From assembly GCA_947493955.1 (NCBI GenBank), contig CANLSQ010000001.1:682001-746000 (forward strand): a stretch of 64,000 nucleotides of DNA, given 5' to 3'. Below the pieces are notes generated by a model. That model was not told the origin of the DNA. It ran no database searches and saw only the letters and a program-made list of their open reading frames with translations. A program made the position numbers and the translations under genes. Positions 17,229 through 26,926 of this stretch are shown piece by piece. The DNA comes from an uncultured Sphingomonadaceae bacterium (lineage in GTDB: Bacteria; Pseudomonadota; Alphaproteobacteria; Sphingomonadales; Sphingomonadaceae). The stretch's first letter is position 1. The number at the start of each line of letters is the position of its first letter.

Positions 17229-19325
17229 ATGGTGACGATTTTGAGTCAGATCAGCATATTGGGACATGGGCTAGCGGCAGCGCTTTTTGCTGCGCTGACG
17301 ATATGGCAGTTCCAACGTAAAACCGAGCGGAACAGGACACAGCAGTCACTGATTCTGGCGCTGGCATTGACAAGTTTCTGGGCCTTGAGCATCGCGGTGG
17401 AAGGCGCTTTTTCACCGATATCCAATTTTGCCGAATCCCTGAGGAACATGGGGTGGCTGATTTTCATGTTTGTCCTTTTGAGGGTAGGCGAGGGGCGTCA
17501 CCAACCCACAGCTGTGAACATTATATATTTTGCGCTAGCGTTTGTTCTTATTGGCCAAATCGTAGTGGATTCCCTGATTCCGATCTTTGCCGGCAGCCCA
17601 CGTCTTGCCAGTATGGCGGCTTACACCTCGCTGGTGCTTCGTATGCTATTTGCCGTTGGCGCTCTGGTGCTCGTCCATAATCTATATTCGATTTCGGCAC
17701 CAGAAACACGTGGAGGCATCAGGCTTCCAATGGCTGCACTCGCTGCGATTTGGACTTACGACCTTAATCTGTTCACGATCACCTATCTGACACAACAGTT
17801 TTCGCTCGAACTGACGGCTATGCGTGGACCGGCAATGGCCTGTATCGCGCCCATCCTCGCATTGGCATCGGTGCGAAACACCGAATGGCGTTTGAAACTA
17901 TCCCGGAGCGTCGCGTTCCGTTCTTTGTCGCTTGTGGCCATCGGCGGATATCTGTTGATGATGATTGTCATTGCAACGGCGTTGCAGATCATCGGCGGGG
18001 ACTACGCGCGACTGGCACAGATCAGCTTCTTGTTTGGCACGTCTGTCGCGGCATTGCTCCTTCTCCCGTCAGGAAAATTCCGCGCCTGGTTTAAAGTCAA
18101 ACTGGCGAAAAATTTCTTCCAGCACCGTTATGACTATCGGGCAGAATGGATCAGGTTTACCGACACCATTGGACGACCAGGCAGCGACAGTGCGCCTTTT
18201 CATGAACGCGTTGTCAAAGCTATTGCCGATATTACCGAATCCCCGGCAGGTATATTGTTGATGCCTGATGATGCTGGCCGTTTAACGCTGCAGTCTCGTT
18301 GGAACTGGCCCACCATACATGTCCCTTCGCGGGCCTGTACGACTGGGACAGTGCCATTTTTCGAAGAAACCGGACACATTATCGAATTTGATGCCCTGAG
18401 GGCCGATAAGGTCGATCAAATAGATGCCAGCGCTATTCCGGAATGGATGACCAATGATCCACAGACTTGGGCAGCAGTACCGCTTGTCCACTTTGACAGG
18501 CTGGCCGGTATTGTACTGCTGGCGAGGCCGCGGATAAATCGGACGCTAGACTGGGAAGATCTTGATATGCTGCGGGTGGTTGGGCGCCAAGTGGCAAGCT
18601 ATTTGGCCGAAGCGCGCAGTCAGGAATCGCTTTCGGAGGCACAACGCTTCGACGAATTTAACCGCCGTATGGCATTTGTCATGCACGACATTAAAAATCT
18701 CGTCAGTCAGCTTAGCCTCTTGGCCCGCAATGCAGAACGGCATGCAGACAATCCGGAATTTCAGGCTGACATGATTGCAACGTTGCAAGATTCTGCGGGT
18801 AAAATGAATGGGCTTCTGGAGCGGCTGTCACAGCATAACAAAGCCAAACCCGAGGAGCCGAAACCGGTCAAGGTCGCAGCTTTGTTGCAATCGATCATTG
18901 AAAAGAAACGTCTGCTGCATGCAATTGAAAGCTCACAGATTGACGATCTTACCGCAATGGCTGACCCAACCCGGGTTGATCAGATACTGGGCCATCTCAT
19001 CCAGAATGCGATTGATGCCAGTACAGATGGCCAACCCATATTGATAAACGCGCGCCGACGGGATTTGAGCGTTGCAATCGAAGTTCTGGACCGCGGTGTC
19101 GGTATGTCGAGTGAGTTTATCCGCAGTCAATTGTTCAAGCCTTTTGCGTCCAGCAAGGATGGCGGTTTTGGCATCGGTGCCTTTGAAGCCCGATCCTTGG
19201 CGATGGCGATGAACGGCCGGCTGGAAGTGGAAAGTAAAGAAGGTGCAGGAAGCCGATTTACATTGATATTGCCGCTCGCCAGCCATTTGGCAGATGATGA
19301 GATAGTAAATGAAAGGGTCGCTTGA
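17229..19325 (+). CDS. prsK: PEP-CTERM system sensor histidine kinase PrsK
   Basis: A 698-residue sensor kinase. About eight to nine N-terminal membrane helices (residues 1-280) are followed by a GAF-like domain (residues about 310-460) and the kinase core. His486 in FVMHDIKN is the phosphorylation site, ILGHLIQNAIDAS the N box, and LDRGVGMS and GGFGIGAFEAR the G boxes. This matches the XrtA/PEP-CTERM-system histidine kinase (PrsK) family. Its TGA is followed after one base by the prsR ATG. Known PrsK-PrsR pairs control exopolysaccharide and PEP-CTERM protein genes with sigma-54. Confidence 0.92.
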   Translation: MVTILSQISILGHGLAAALFAALTIWQFQRKTERNRTQQSLILALALTSFWALSIAVEGAFSPISNFAESLRNMGWLIFMFVLLRVGEGRHQPTAVNIIYFALAFVLIGQIVVDSLIPIFAGSPRLASMAAYTSLVLRMLFAVGALVLVHNLYSISAPETRGGIRLPMAALAAIWTYDLNLFTITYLTQQFSLELTAMRGPAMACIAPILALASVRNTEWRLKLSRSVAFRSLSLVAIGGYLLMMIVIATALQIIGGDYARLAQISFLFGTSVAALLLLPSGKFRAWFKVKLAKNFFQHRYDYRAEWIRFTDTIGRPGSDSAPFHERVVKAIADITESPAGILLMPDDAGRLTLQSRWNWPTIHVPSRACTTGTVPFFEETGHIIEFDALRADKVDQIDASAIPEWMTNDPQTWAAVPLVHFDRLAGIVLLARPRINRTLDWEDLDMLRVVGRQVASYLAEARSQESLSEAQRFDEFNRRMAFVMHDIKNLVSQLSLLARNAERHADNPEFQADMIATLQDSAGKMNGLLERLSQHNKAKPEEPKPVKVAALLQSIIEKKRLLHAIESSQIDDLTAMADPTRVDQILGHLIQNAIDASTDGQPILINARRRDLSVAIEVLDRGVGMSSEFIRSQLFKPFASSKDGGFGIGAFEARSLAMAMNGRLEVESKEGAGSRFTLILPLASHLADDEIVNERVA

Positions 19326-19326
19326 A

Positions 19327-20709
19327 ATGTCTGATAAGGACGAAAAACCACTGGAGAAACTTCTGATCGTCGAGGATGACCCTGGACTGCAGAAGCAGCT
19401 GAAGTGGGCCTATGAGGATTTTGAGGTCATTGTTGCCGGTGATCGCGAAACAGCTATAAACATGCTTCGCGCGGAAGAACCCGATGTCGTGACCCTAGAT
19501 CTTGGTTTGCCGCCAGACCCGGATGGGACGACTGAAGGTTTCGCAACAATGGACGCGATACTCAGCCTGAAACCGGATACTAAAATTATCGTAGCATCTG
19601 GGCATGGTGAAAAGGAAAGTGCACTGCACGCCATTGCGGCTGGTGCCTGGGACTTTTACCAAAAGCCGGTAGATATTGACGAGCTTGGTTTAATTGTTCG
19701 CCGAGCTTTCCATGTTCGCAAACTCGAACTGGAGAATTCCAGTCTTGCCGCGAAACAAGACGGCAACCACGCGGTTCTCGGCCGGATCATCACTGGTGCT
19801 CCTGAAATGCTCAAAGTGGCGCAGATGATTGAGCGTGTTGCCAATACAAACGCCTCAGTGATGCTGTTGGGGGCCAGCGGGACCGGCAAGGAGCTTTTAG
19901 CTCGCGGGTTGCATGATGCGAGTGACCGTCGTGACAAGGCCTTTGTGGCAATAAACTGTGCGGCCATTCCGGAAAACCTGTTGGAATCAGAGCTTTTCGG
20001 TCACGAGAAGGGTGCGTTTACCGGTGCCGTGAAGATGACCGAGGGTAAGATTGAGCAAGCCAACGGCGGGACTTTGTTTTTGGATGAAGTGGGCGACATT
20101 CCACTGCCATTGCAGGTCAAGCTGCTCCGTTTCATTCAGGAACGCGTTATCGAGCGGATAGGCGGCCGGAAAGCCATTGCCGTAGACACTAGAATTGTCT
20201 GTGCAACGCATCAAAATCTGGAGGAAATGATCGCGGATAACAGCTTCCGTGAAGATTTATATTACCGCCTTGCAGAGATCGTCATCAAAATACCCGCATT
20301 GGCAGAGAGGTCTGGTGATACGAGCTTGCTTGCGCGGCATTTTCAGAAAAAATTTGCCGATGAAATCAATCCGGCGGTCAAAGGTATCGCACCTGATGCG
20401 TTGGCTGCTTTGGAGGCATGGAAATGGCCCGGTAATGTAAGGGAACTGGAAAACCGTATAAAGCGCGCCGTGATAATGGCAGACGGGAAAATGATTGCCG
20501 CCAGCGATCTGGATCTGGAGGCTGCGGAAGATGAAGTCTCTGATTTGCTGAACCTCAAAGCGGCGAGGGAGGCGGCAGATCGGGCTGCCATCATCCGCGC
20601 CATTTCACAAACAGATGGCAATATATCAAATGCTGCGAAGCTTTTGGGTATCAGCCGCCCAACACTTTATGATCTGTTGAAACAATATCAGTTGCAGCAG
20701 GCGAGCTAA
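19327..20709 (+). CDS. prsR: sigma-54 response regulator PrsR
   Basis: A 460-residue NtrC-type regulator. Receiver domain at residues about 10-130 with phospho-acceptor Asp58 (VVTLDLGLPP); AAA+ domain at about 150-390 with Walker A GASGTGKE, the sigma-54 contact loop GAFTGA, Walker B TLFLDEVGD and the arginine region REDLYYRLAE; and a C-terminal Fis helix-turn-helix (NISNAAKLLGISRPTLYDLL). All parts needed for sigma-54 activation are present. It is the partner of PrsK in PEP-CTERM/exopolysaccharide loci. Four bases separate it from the TPR gene. Confidence 0.93.
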   Translation: MSDKDEKPLEKLLIVEDDPGLQKQLKWAYEDFEVIVAGDRETAINMLRAEEPDVVTLDLGLPPDPDGTTEGFATMDAILSLKPDTKIIVASGHGEKESALHAIAAGAWDFYQKPVDIDELGLIVRRAFHVRKLELENSSLAAKQDGNHAVLGRIITGAPEMLKVAQMIERVANTNASVMLLGASGTGKELLARGLHDASDRRDKAFVAINCAAIPENLLESELFGHEKGAFTGAVKMTEGKIEQANGGTLFLDEVGDIPLPLQVKLLRFIQERVIERIGGRKAIAVDTRIVCATHQNLEEMIADNSFREDLYYRLAEIVIKIPALAERSGDTSLLARHFQKKFADEINPAVKGIAPDALAALEAWKWPGNVRELENRIKRAVIMADGKMIAASDLDLEAAEDEVSDLLNLKAAREAADRAAIIRAISQTDGNISNAAKLLGISRPTLYDLLKQYQLQQAS

Positions 20710-20713
20710 AACT

Positions 20714-22696
20714 ATGGTCTGGCCGGATCGGTTCATCTCAGTGCGACGTTCAAGGCTTGTGGTCTTGGCGCTGTTGCTCGGACTGGTTCTGACCGGACTC
20801 TCGACCGCAATTCAAGCGGCCAGCGATGGCAATGAAGATGCACGCGACGCGTTTGCAAAGGCCCAGGAACATCGCTCTCGCGGTGATGTAAGATCCGCTC
20901 GTATCGAGTTGATGAACGCAATCAAGGCGGACCCGCAGTGGATTGATGCGCGTGTCTTGCAGGCTGAGATATTGTTGAAGTTATTCGATGGTATCGGCGC
21001 GGAGGCGGAACTGGAGCGCGCCTTTGACCTGGGTCTTGAAGTTACGGAAGTGCGGCATCTTTATGGTCATGCGTTGCAGTTGCAGGGGAAGTGGGACCAA
21101 GCCAAAGAACAGCTTTTCGCAAATGATATTCCCTTTCAGCATCAGGCTTATGCCGCGAGAATAGTCGGCCGTGTAGCTGTCCAAACTGGCGACGATGCGT
21201 TGGCAACCAGAGCTTTCGATCAAGCTATCTCACAGGATCCTGCAAACGCTGACCTGTGGGTTGATGTGGCGCGGTTTCGTGCCGGATCGGGCGACCAGGC
21301 AGGTGCGATTGCTGCGGTAGACGAGGCGGTTAAGCTGGAACCGAACAATATTCGAGCGCTGCAATATCGCGGAGAGCTTATCCGTTTTCAGTTCGGTTTG
21401 GCAGCCGCTCTTCCGTGGTTTGAAAGAGCGCTGCAGATTGACCCCAATGATGTGTCCCTGCTCACCGAATATGCCGCGACACTCGGGGATATGGGCCGGA
21501 TGACGGATATGCTGATCGTCGCCCGGAAAATCATTTCGCTTGATGGTCGGAACCCCCGCGCTTTCTTCATGCAGGCAGTATTGGCGGCACGGGCAGGCGA
21601 ATATGGTCTGGCGCGTACGCTGATGCAAAAGACGGAGGGGCGGTTGGATGACGTGCCGGCGGCATTGCTGGTGCAGGGCATCATTGAGTATGGCGAAACG
21701 AATTATAACAGCGCGGTCGATAAATTCAGGCGGCTCGTCTCACTACAACCAAATAACCGGCAAGCACAAAACTTGCTGGCGCGGTCGCTTTATCTTGCAG
21801 ATGATCCGGAAGGTACGATCGAGGTTTTGAAGCGTCAGGCAAATAGTAGTGGCGCGGACCCGTACGCGCTATGGCAGGCTGGACGGGCTTTAGAGGCGAT
21901 GGGCATGCAAGCCAGATCTGTCGATATGCTGAATCGAGCAGCGCGGCATGATATCGGCGGCAAAACGGCTTTTGTGCCAAAAACACCCATCGGGGTTTTG
22001 CGCGCCGAAGCTGAACGTGCGCCTGATAATGCGATCGCAGTTATACCCTATATCCGGGCGCTATATCACAGCGGGGATTTTGCCGCCGCCTTTTCGCAAG
22101 CAAAGCGCTTGCAACGCGGTAACCCCGGTGCAAGCGACGCCCATTTGCTGGTCGCAGACACCGCCATAGCCTTGGATGACTATGACGAGGCACTAAATGC
22201 GCTCGCTATCGCCCGCCGTATCCGCTTTTCCGAACCCGTTATGCTGCGCATTGTTGAAGCACTTCGGGCAAAAGGGGCCATGCAGGAATCAGGTCAGGTA
22301 TTGGCAGAATATCTGAACTATAATCCAAGTAACATCGCCGGTTTGCGCTGGATGGCTTATGAGCATCTCGAAACGGAAAACTGGGACATTGCGCGCAGGA
22401 TACTGGAGAGTCTGCGCAAACGTATTGGTGACAATGACGCCTTGATCATGGCGGGGCTGTCCCAAGCTTACACGGGATTAGGGCAAACGGAAAAGGCGGT
22501 CAGTGCAGGGAAGATTGCCTATTCTGTGCAACCTTCAAGTCCGGTGGTATCGCATCTCTATGGGCGGGCACTCTTGGCAGATGGTTCACGGGCCAAGGAC
22601 GCATATGACCTGATCAAGAAAGCAGTGACGATGGTGCCGCAAAATGCCACTTATCGCCGTAGTCTTGCGCAGGCGTCTGCTGCGCTCAAGCAGTGA
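20714..22696 (+). CDS. prsT: PEP-CTERM system TPR-repeat protein PrsT-like
   Basis: A 660-residue exported TPR protein. Signal or anchor at residues 13-36 (RLVVLALLLGLVLTGLSTA), then roughly a dozen TPR-like repeats such as AFDQAISQDPANADLWVDVA, WFERALQIDPNDVSLLTEYA and AVDKFRRLVSLQPNNRQAQN. PrsT proteins in exosortase clusters are usually nearer 900 residues, so this is a shorter form. It probably assists assembly or export of the exopolysaccharide made by the linked transferase; that role is inferred from position. It is the last gene of the module, with a GntR gene convergent to it. Confidence 0.85.
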   Translation: MVWPDRFISVRRSRLVVLALLLGLVLTGLSTAIQAASDGNEDARDAFAKAQEHRSRGDVRSARIELMNAIKADPQWIDARVLQAEILLKLFDGIGAEAELERAFDLGLEVTEVRHLYGHALQLQGKWDQAKEQLFANDIPFQHQAYAARIVGRVAVQTGDDALATRAFDQAISQDPANADLWVDVARFRAGSGDQAGAIAAVDEAVKLEPNNIRALQYRGELIRFQFGLAAALPWFERALQIDPNDVSLLTEYAATLGDMGRMTDMLIVARKIISLDGRNPRAFFMQAVLAARAGEYGLARTLMQKTEGRLDDVPAALLVQGIIEYGETNYNSAVDKFRRLVSLQPNNRQAQNLLARSLYLADDPEGTIEVLKRQANSSGADPYALWQAGRALEAMGMQARSVDMLNRAARHDIGGKTAFVPKTPIGVLRAEAERAPDNAIAVIPYIRALYHSGDFAAAFSQAKRLQRGNPGASDAHLLVADTAIALDDYDEALNALAIARRIRFSEPVMLRIVEALRAKGAMQESGQVLAEYLNYNPSNIAGLRWMAYEHLETENWDIARRILESLRKRIGDNDALIMAGLSQAYTGLGQTEKAVSAGKIAYSVQPSSPVVSHLYGRALLADGSRAKDAYDLIKKAVTMVPQNATYRRSLAQASAALKQ

Positions 22697-22724
22697 AAGT
22701 GATAAAGAGTAGCGGGCTTGAAAT

Positions 22725-23069
22725 TCAGGCTTCGTTTTCGAGCAGTTCATCCAGCTTGATATTCAGTCGCTTCATTTGACGTTCCACTGGCGGCCAGACA
22801 TTCTTGATAAAATCCGCGCGCTGCGCATCCCGCAATTTGGCCTTTGCTCCGTTTGCCACGAACATTCCAACACCGCGTTTCACTGTCACCAGGCCATCTT
22901 CCTGAAAACCTTGATAGGCTTTTGCAACTGTAAGAGGGTTGGCTCCTTGCTCGACTGCAAAGCTGCGAACGGACGGCAACATATCACCTTCGGCATATTC
23001 GCCATCGAGGATGGATTCCGAGATGATATCCCGCAATTTCAAATAGACAGGTTTGCTTGCATTGTTCAT
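22725..23069 (-). CDS. GntR family transcriptional regulator (YtrA type)
   Basis: At 114 residues this is an HTH domain with only a short helical tail, typical of the YtrA subfamily. Winged-helix segments: PVYLKLRDIISESILDGEYAEGD, MLPSVRSFAVEQGANPLTVAKAYQ and GLVTVKRGVGMFVANGAK. The last 40 residues (IKNVWPPVERQMKRLNIKLDELL) likely dimerise. YtrA regulators usually control transporters beside them; here the upstream neighbour on the same strand is beyond a divergent gap and no ABC transporter is linked, so the target is unknown. Confidence 0.88.
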   Translation of the reverse strand: MNNASKPVYLKLRDIISESILDGEYAEGDMLPSVRSFAVEQGANPLTVAKAYQGFQEDGLVTVKRGVGMFVANGAKAKLRDAQRADFIKNVWPPVERQMKRLNIKLDELLENEA

Positions 23070-23158
23070 ACTGCTTCACTGCCATAATACAGCGATGCAG
23101 GCAAGGGGTAAGTATCATTATTCTGCCGTTTAGTATTGTTTGAAACCAGTTGCCTCAA

Positions 23159-23740
23159 TTATGTACCCGTCCACCGGGAAAGGACTGTTTTCAATTCCGG
23201 ACGCGGACGTTCGGCAAGTTCTCCATCAGCAGTGCCTGCGAATATGAAACCGGCAATGCGCTCAGGTGCTTTTCCAAACAAGTCACGGACATCGTCATTA
23301 TAAGAGGGCCAGCCTGTAATCCAGCCTCCGACAAAACCGTGGGCATGAATGGCGTGAATGATATTCATGGAAAATGCACCACAGCTCAGTTCCTGTTCCC
23401 ACAGCGGTATTTTTGTCGATGTAACGGGAGAAAACAGGACAATCAGCAAGGTCGGTGCTTGATGCGCCATTGTCTCCAGGGCTTCCAGCTCCAAACGCCC
23501 TGCATCGGGCTTATCGCTCTGATAGGCCTTCGCCAGTTCGGCAGCCAAAAGGTTGCGCTGATCGCTATCTATCCGAATAACGCGCCACGGGGCCAGCTTC
23601 CCATGATCTGGCGTTCGAAGTGCGGTAGCGACAATATCTTCAATCTGTTCGTCGCTCGGCCCCGGAGCGATCATGTTGCGTGGCCGGCCGGAACGACGGG
23701 AGGATAAATAACTGTTGAGGCTGGAAAGGTCATTGAACAT
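23159..23740 (-). CDS. nitroreductase family protein
   Basis: A 193-residue FMN flavoprotein of the nitroreductase family, YdjA-like in length. YLSSRRSGRPRNMI gives the FMN-phosphate Arg segment; DHGKLAPWRVIRI is the signature of the small YdjA group; LFGKAPERIAGFIFAGTA closes the FMN site. Such enzymes reduce nitro or quinone compounds with NAD(P)H; the natural substrate is usually unknown. It precedes the GntR gene on the same strand by 89 bases and may form a unit with it. Divergent from the peptide transporter. Confidence 0.87.
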   Translation of the reverse strand: MFNDLSSLNSYLSSRRSGRPRNMIAPGPSDEQIEDIVATALRTPDHGKLAPWRVIRIDSDQRNLLAAELAKAYQSDKPDAGRLELEALETMAHQAPTLLIVLFSPVTSTKIPLWEQELSCGAFSMNIIHAIHAHGFVGGWITGWPSYNDDVRDLFGKAPERIAGFIFAGTADGELAERPRPELKTVLSRWTGT

Positions 23741-23900
23741 GTTTTTAACCTTGTAGCGACAGCGAATGATTGCAACGTTTTTTGTTCACAAACTGGTCAC
23801 AAGTGCAACAATATGCTTCACACGCGATCATTTTTGACTAGGGTGCGGTTCAACTGGGCTGCGATCGACAGTTCGCACAACTATAAGGGAGGCCGATTTA

Positions 23901-25496
23901 ATGGCTAGTGGGTATCAAGAAGCGGGAGACGCAAGGGGAACTTTCCTCGGCCATCCCAAAGGTCTGTTTGTTCTGTTTTTTGCCGAAATGTGGGAGCGTT
24001 TTTCCTACTACGGCATGCGGGCTCTTCTAATATTTTACCTCACCAAGCACTGGCTTTTCTCCGATAGCGAATCCGGCATCATTTACGGTGCTTATACGGC
24101 GCTGGTCTACATTACACCGGTGGTCGGCGGTTACCTTGCTGACCGATATTTAGGGCAACGAAAAGCTGTTCTTTTCGGCGCCGTGTTGCTTACTTTGGGC
24201 CATTTTTTCATGGCTTTCGAAGGTGAGGCCGCAGTCGGTCATGTTGATAATCCGGTGATCAGCGTCTTTTGGCTGGCTCTTGCACTGATCATTGTTGGAT
24301 CAGGCTTTCTGAAGGCCAATATCTCGGTCATTGTTGGCCAGCTGTACCCTCGAACAGATGTCCGCCGGGATGGTGCTTATACGATCTTCTACATGGGCAT
24401 TAACCTTGGCGCCGCGCTGGGTTCACTGCTTTGTGGCTATATCGGTGAAACTTACGGCTGGGCTTATGGCTTTGGTTTGGCAGGTATTGGCATGTTGCTT
24501 GGCCTGATCGTGTTCATCTGGGGCAAGCCGTTGCTGCTTGGTCGCGGTGAGCCATCTGATCCGGAGAAATTGAAACAGCCTGTGGCCGGTCTGAAGCTGG
24601 AATGGTGGATGTATATTGCCGGTCTTGCCATGGTCGGTATCTGCTGGTTGGCCATTCAGTATCAGGATCTGGTCGGTTATGTGCTTGGCGTGTTTGGCGG
24701 AGGTCTCGTTCTATACGTCCTTTACACCGCCGTTTCCAAGCTGTCGTCGGAAGAGCGTGACCGGATTTTTGCCGCCATGTTCCTGATTGTCACATCAATC
24801 ATTTTCTGGGCGTTGTTTGAACAGGCGGGCTCCTCGCTCAACCTGTTCACTGATCGTCACGTTGATCGCGCAGGTGTCCCAGCGTCGACTTTCCAGTCAA
24901 TCAACGCGATTTACATCATCCTGCTTGCACCGGTTTTTGCCACTGTGTGGACGGTTCTTGGGCGCAAGGGCATGGAGCCATCGGCGCCATTCAAGTTCGG
25001 CCTTGGTGTTGTCCAGGTTGGTCTCGGTTTCTTGGTTCTTGTCTGGGGTGCGCAAGCTGCAGGACTTGAAAATGCTACGCCTGTGATCTTCATCTTCCTG
25101 ATCTATCTGTTGCACACGACCGGCGAGCTTTGCCTGTCTCCGGTTGGACTTTCGGCCATGAACCGGTTGGCGCCGGGGCACATGGCCAGCCTGATCATGG
25201 GGACCTGGTTCTTCGCTTCAGCAACTGGCAATTTCGCCGCCGGTCTGATCGCTTCAGCGACTGGAGCGGAAGGCGTTGGTCAAGAAGCAGGTAAGCAGGT
25301 TGTACTTGATGTTTATTCCACCGTAGGCTGGGTCGCTGTGGCAGTCGGTTTCGGTGTGTTGGTGATTTCACCATTGATCAAGAAACTGATGCATCTCGAT
25401 ACGCTTCAGGACGACAATATCGGCGATGATCTGGAAGGCCAAAGCGAATTTGGGGAACCAGCGGCTGCCGGTATTCATCCGACGACAAAATCTTGA
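23901..25496 (+). CDS. proton-coupled peptide transporter (POT/PTR2 family)
   Basis: A 531-residue inner-membrane transporter with 12-14 helices that imports di- and tripeptides with protons. The POT signature EMWERFSYYGMRALLIFYL at residues 29-47 includes ExxER; FYMGINLGAALGS and FWALFEQAGSSLNLF match PTR2 motifs. The ribosome site AGGGAGG precedes the ATG. Two exported amidohydrolases follow at 29 bases and with a 4-base overlap, suggesting a unit for uptake and use of peptides or related amides. Confidence 0.93.
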   Translation: MASGYQEAGDARGTFLGHPKGLFVLFFAEMWERFSYYGMRALLIFYLTKHWLFSDSESGIIYGAYTALVYITPVVGGYLADRYLGQRKAVLFGAVLLTLGHFFMAFEGEAAVGHVDNPVISVFWLALALIIVGSGFLKANISVIVGQLYPRTDVRRDGAYTIFYMGINLGAALGSLLCGYIGETYGWAYGFGLAGIGMLLGLIVFIWGKPLLLGRGEPSDPEKLKQPVAGLKLEWWMYIAGLAMVGICWLAIQYQDLVGYVLGVFGGGLVLYVLYTAVSKLSSEERDRIFAAMFLIVTSIIFWALFEQAGSSLNLFTDRHVDRAGVPASTFQSINAIYIILLAPVFATVWTVLGRKGMEPSAPFKFGLGVVQVGLGFLVLVWGAQAAGLENATPVIFIFLIYLLHTTGELCLSPVGLSAMNRLAPGHMASLIMGTWFFASATGNFAAGLIASATGAEGVGQEAGKQVVLDVYSTVGWVAVAVGFGVLVISPLIKKLMHLDTLQDDNIGDDLEGQSEFGEPAAAGIHPTTKS

Positions 25497-25525
25497 ATGG
25501 GCAATTTTTAACGTAGAGGTCGAAT

Positions 25526-26926
25526 ATGAAATGGAAGGACTTGCTGGCAGTGGCTACTGCCGGAGCATTGGTTGCGGGTTGCGCAGCCACAGCGGCTGAA
25601 ACCGAAACCGCGAGTGCATCGGTAAGCAGTCTGAGCAAGAGTTCGGCAAAAGCCGCATTTCCTTCCACCTATAAACGCTACCCGTCTGACAATGTAGTTA
25701 TCACCGGAGCGACGATATTTGATGGCGAAGGCCAGCAGATTGACAATGGCGTAATCTTTATGTCTGCGGGTGAGATCGTCTCGGTTGGTGGTCCCGACAC
25801 CGCAATACCGACCGATAGCACTATCATCGACGGAACCGGTAAATATGTAACGCCGGGCATTATCGACATTCACAGTCATTTGGGTGACTATCCGACGCCC
25901 AGTGTCCCTGCGCATAGCGACGGAAACGAGGCCACTTCTCCTGTCACACCGGAGGTTTGGGCGGAGCATAGTGTCTGGCCGCAGGACCCTGGCTTTTCCC
26001 GGGCTTTAGCCAATGGCGGGATAACGTCGTTGCAAATCCTTCCCGGTTCGGCAAACCTGTTCGGTGGTCGGGCGGTGACTCTCAAAAACGTGCCAGCTCG
26101 TACCGTGCAGGCGATGAAATTTCCTGGCGCGCCTTATGGCATGAAAATGGCCTGCGGCGAGAATCCCAAGCGGGTTTATGGTAACCGAAACCGCAAGCCT
26201 GCAACACGAATGGGTAGCCTGTCACTAACCCGTCAGACATGGATTAACGCGCAGGACTATCGCAAGAAAAGCAAGGGAGCGAAACCACCGAAGCGCGATT
26301 TGGCTATGGAAACACTGGTGGGCGTGCTTGATGGCGATATATTGGTGCACAACCATTGCTATCGCGCTGATGAACTCAACCAGATCATCGATATGTCGAA
26401 GGAATTCGGGTATAAAGTGACCGCTTTCCATCATGCCGTTGAAAGCTACAAAATTGCCGATATCCTCGCCAAAGAAGATATCTGTTCAGCGATCTGGGCG
26501 GACTGGTGGGGCTTCAAGATGGAGGCCTATGATGCCATTCCCGAAAATGCCGCGCTGCTGCAACAGGCCGGAGCCTGCGTCGTCATCCACTCTGATGATG
26601 AAAACCAGATTCAGCGGCTGAACCAAGAAGCCTCTAAGGCACTTGCCGATGGCCGGGCAATGGGTATCGAAATTAGCGATGCGCAGGCGATCCAGTGGAT
26701 TACCTATAATCCCGCCAAGGCCATGGGTATATCCGATCAGACCGGAAGCCTGAAGCCCGGTAAAATGGCGGATGTGGTGTTATGGAATGGTAATCCGCTG
26801 AGCGTTTATGCCCGCCCGGAAAAGGTCTGGATTGATGGTGCAATGCTTTACGATGCCAATGACTCCGGTCGTAGACCGGTGAGTGATTTTGAACTCGGCC
26901 AGCCGGGCGAAGGAGACGTGAAATGA
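25526..26926 (+). CDS. amidohydrolase lipoprotein
   Basis: A 466-residue lipoprotein: signal peptide with lipobox LVAGC (Cys19). The amidohydrolase-superfamily metal site is present: IDIHSHLG (HxH), later His in LVHNHCYRADEL and AFHHAVES, and a final Asp in VVIHSDDEN. The C-terminal beta strand TGSLKPGKMADVVLWNGNPL is typical of imidazolonepropionase-like hydrolases. It likely hydrolyses a cyclic amide or dipeptide-like bond in the periplasm; the exact substrate is unknown. Stop and next start overlap (ATGA at 26923). Confidence 0.88.
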   Translation: MKWKDLLAVATAGALVAGCAATAAETETASASVSSLSKSSAKAAFPSTYKRYPSDNVVITGATIFDGEGQQIDNGVIFMSAGEIVSVGGPDTAIPTDSTIIDGTGKYVTPGIIDIHSHLGDYPTPSVPAHSDGNEATSPVTPEVWAEHSVWPQDPGFSRALANGGITSLQILPGSANLFGGRAVTLKNVPARTVQAMKFPGAPYGMKMACGENPKRVYGNRNRKPATRMGSLSLTRQTWINAQDYRKKSKGAKPPKRDLAMETLVGVLDGDILVHNHCYRADELNQIIDMSKEFGYKVTAFHHAVESYKIADILAKEDICSAIWADWWGFKMEAYDAIPENAALLQQAGACVVIHSDDENQIQRLNQEASKALADGRAMGIEISDAQAIQWITYNPAKAMGISDQTGSLKPGKMADVVLWNGNPLSVYARPEKVWIDGAMLYDANDSGRRPVSDFELGQPGEGDVK

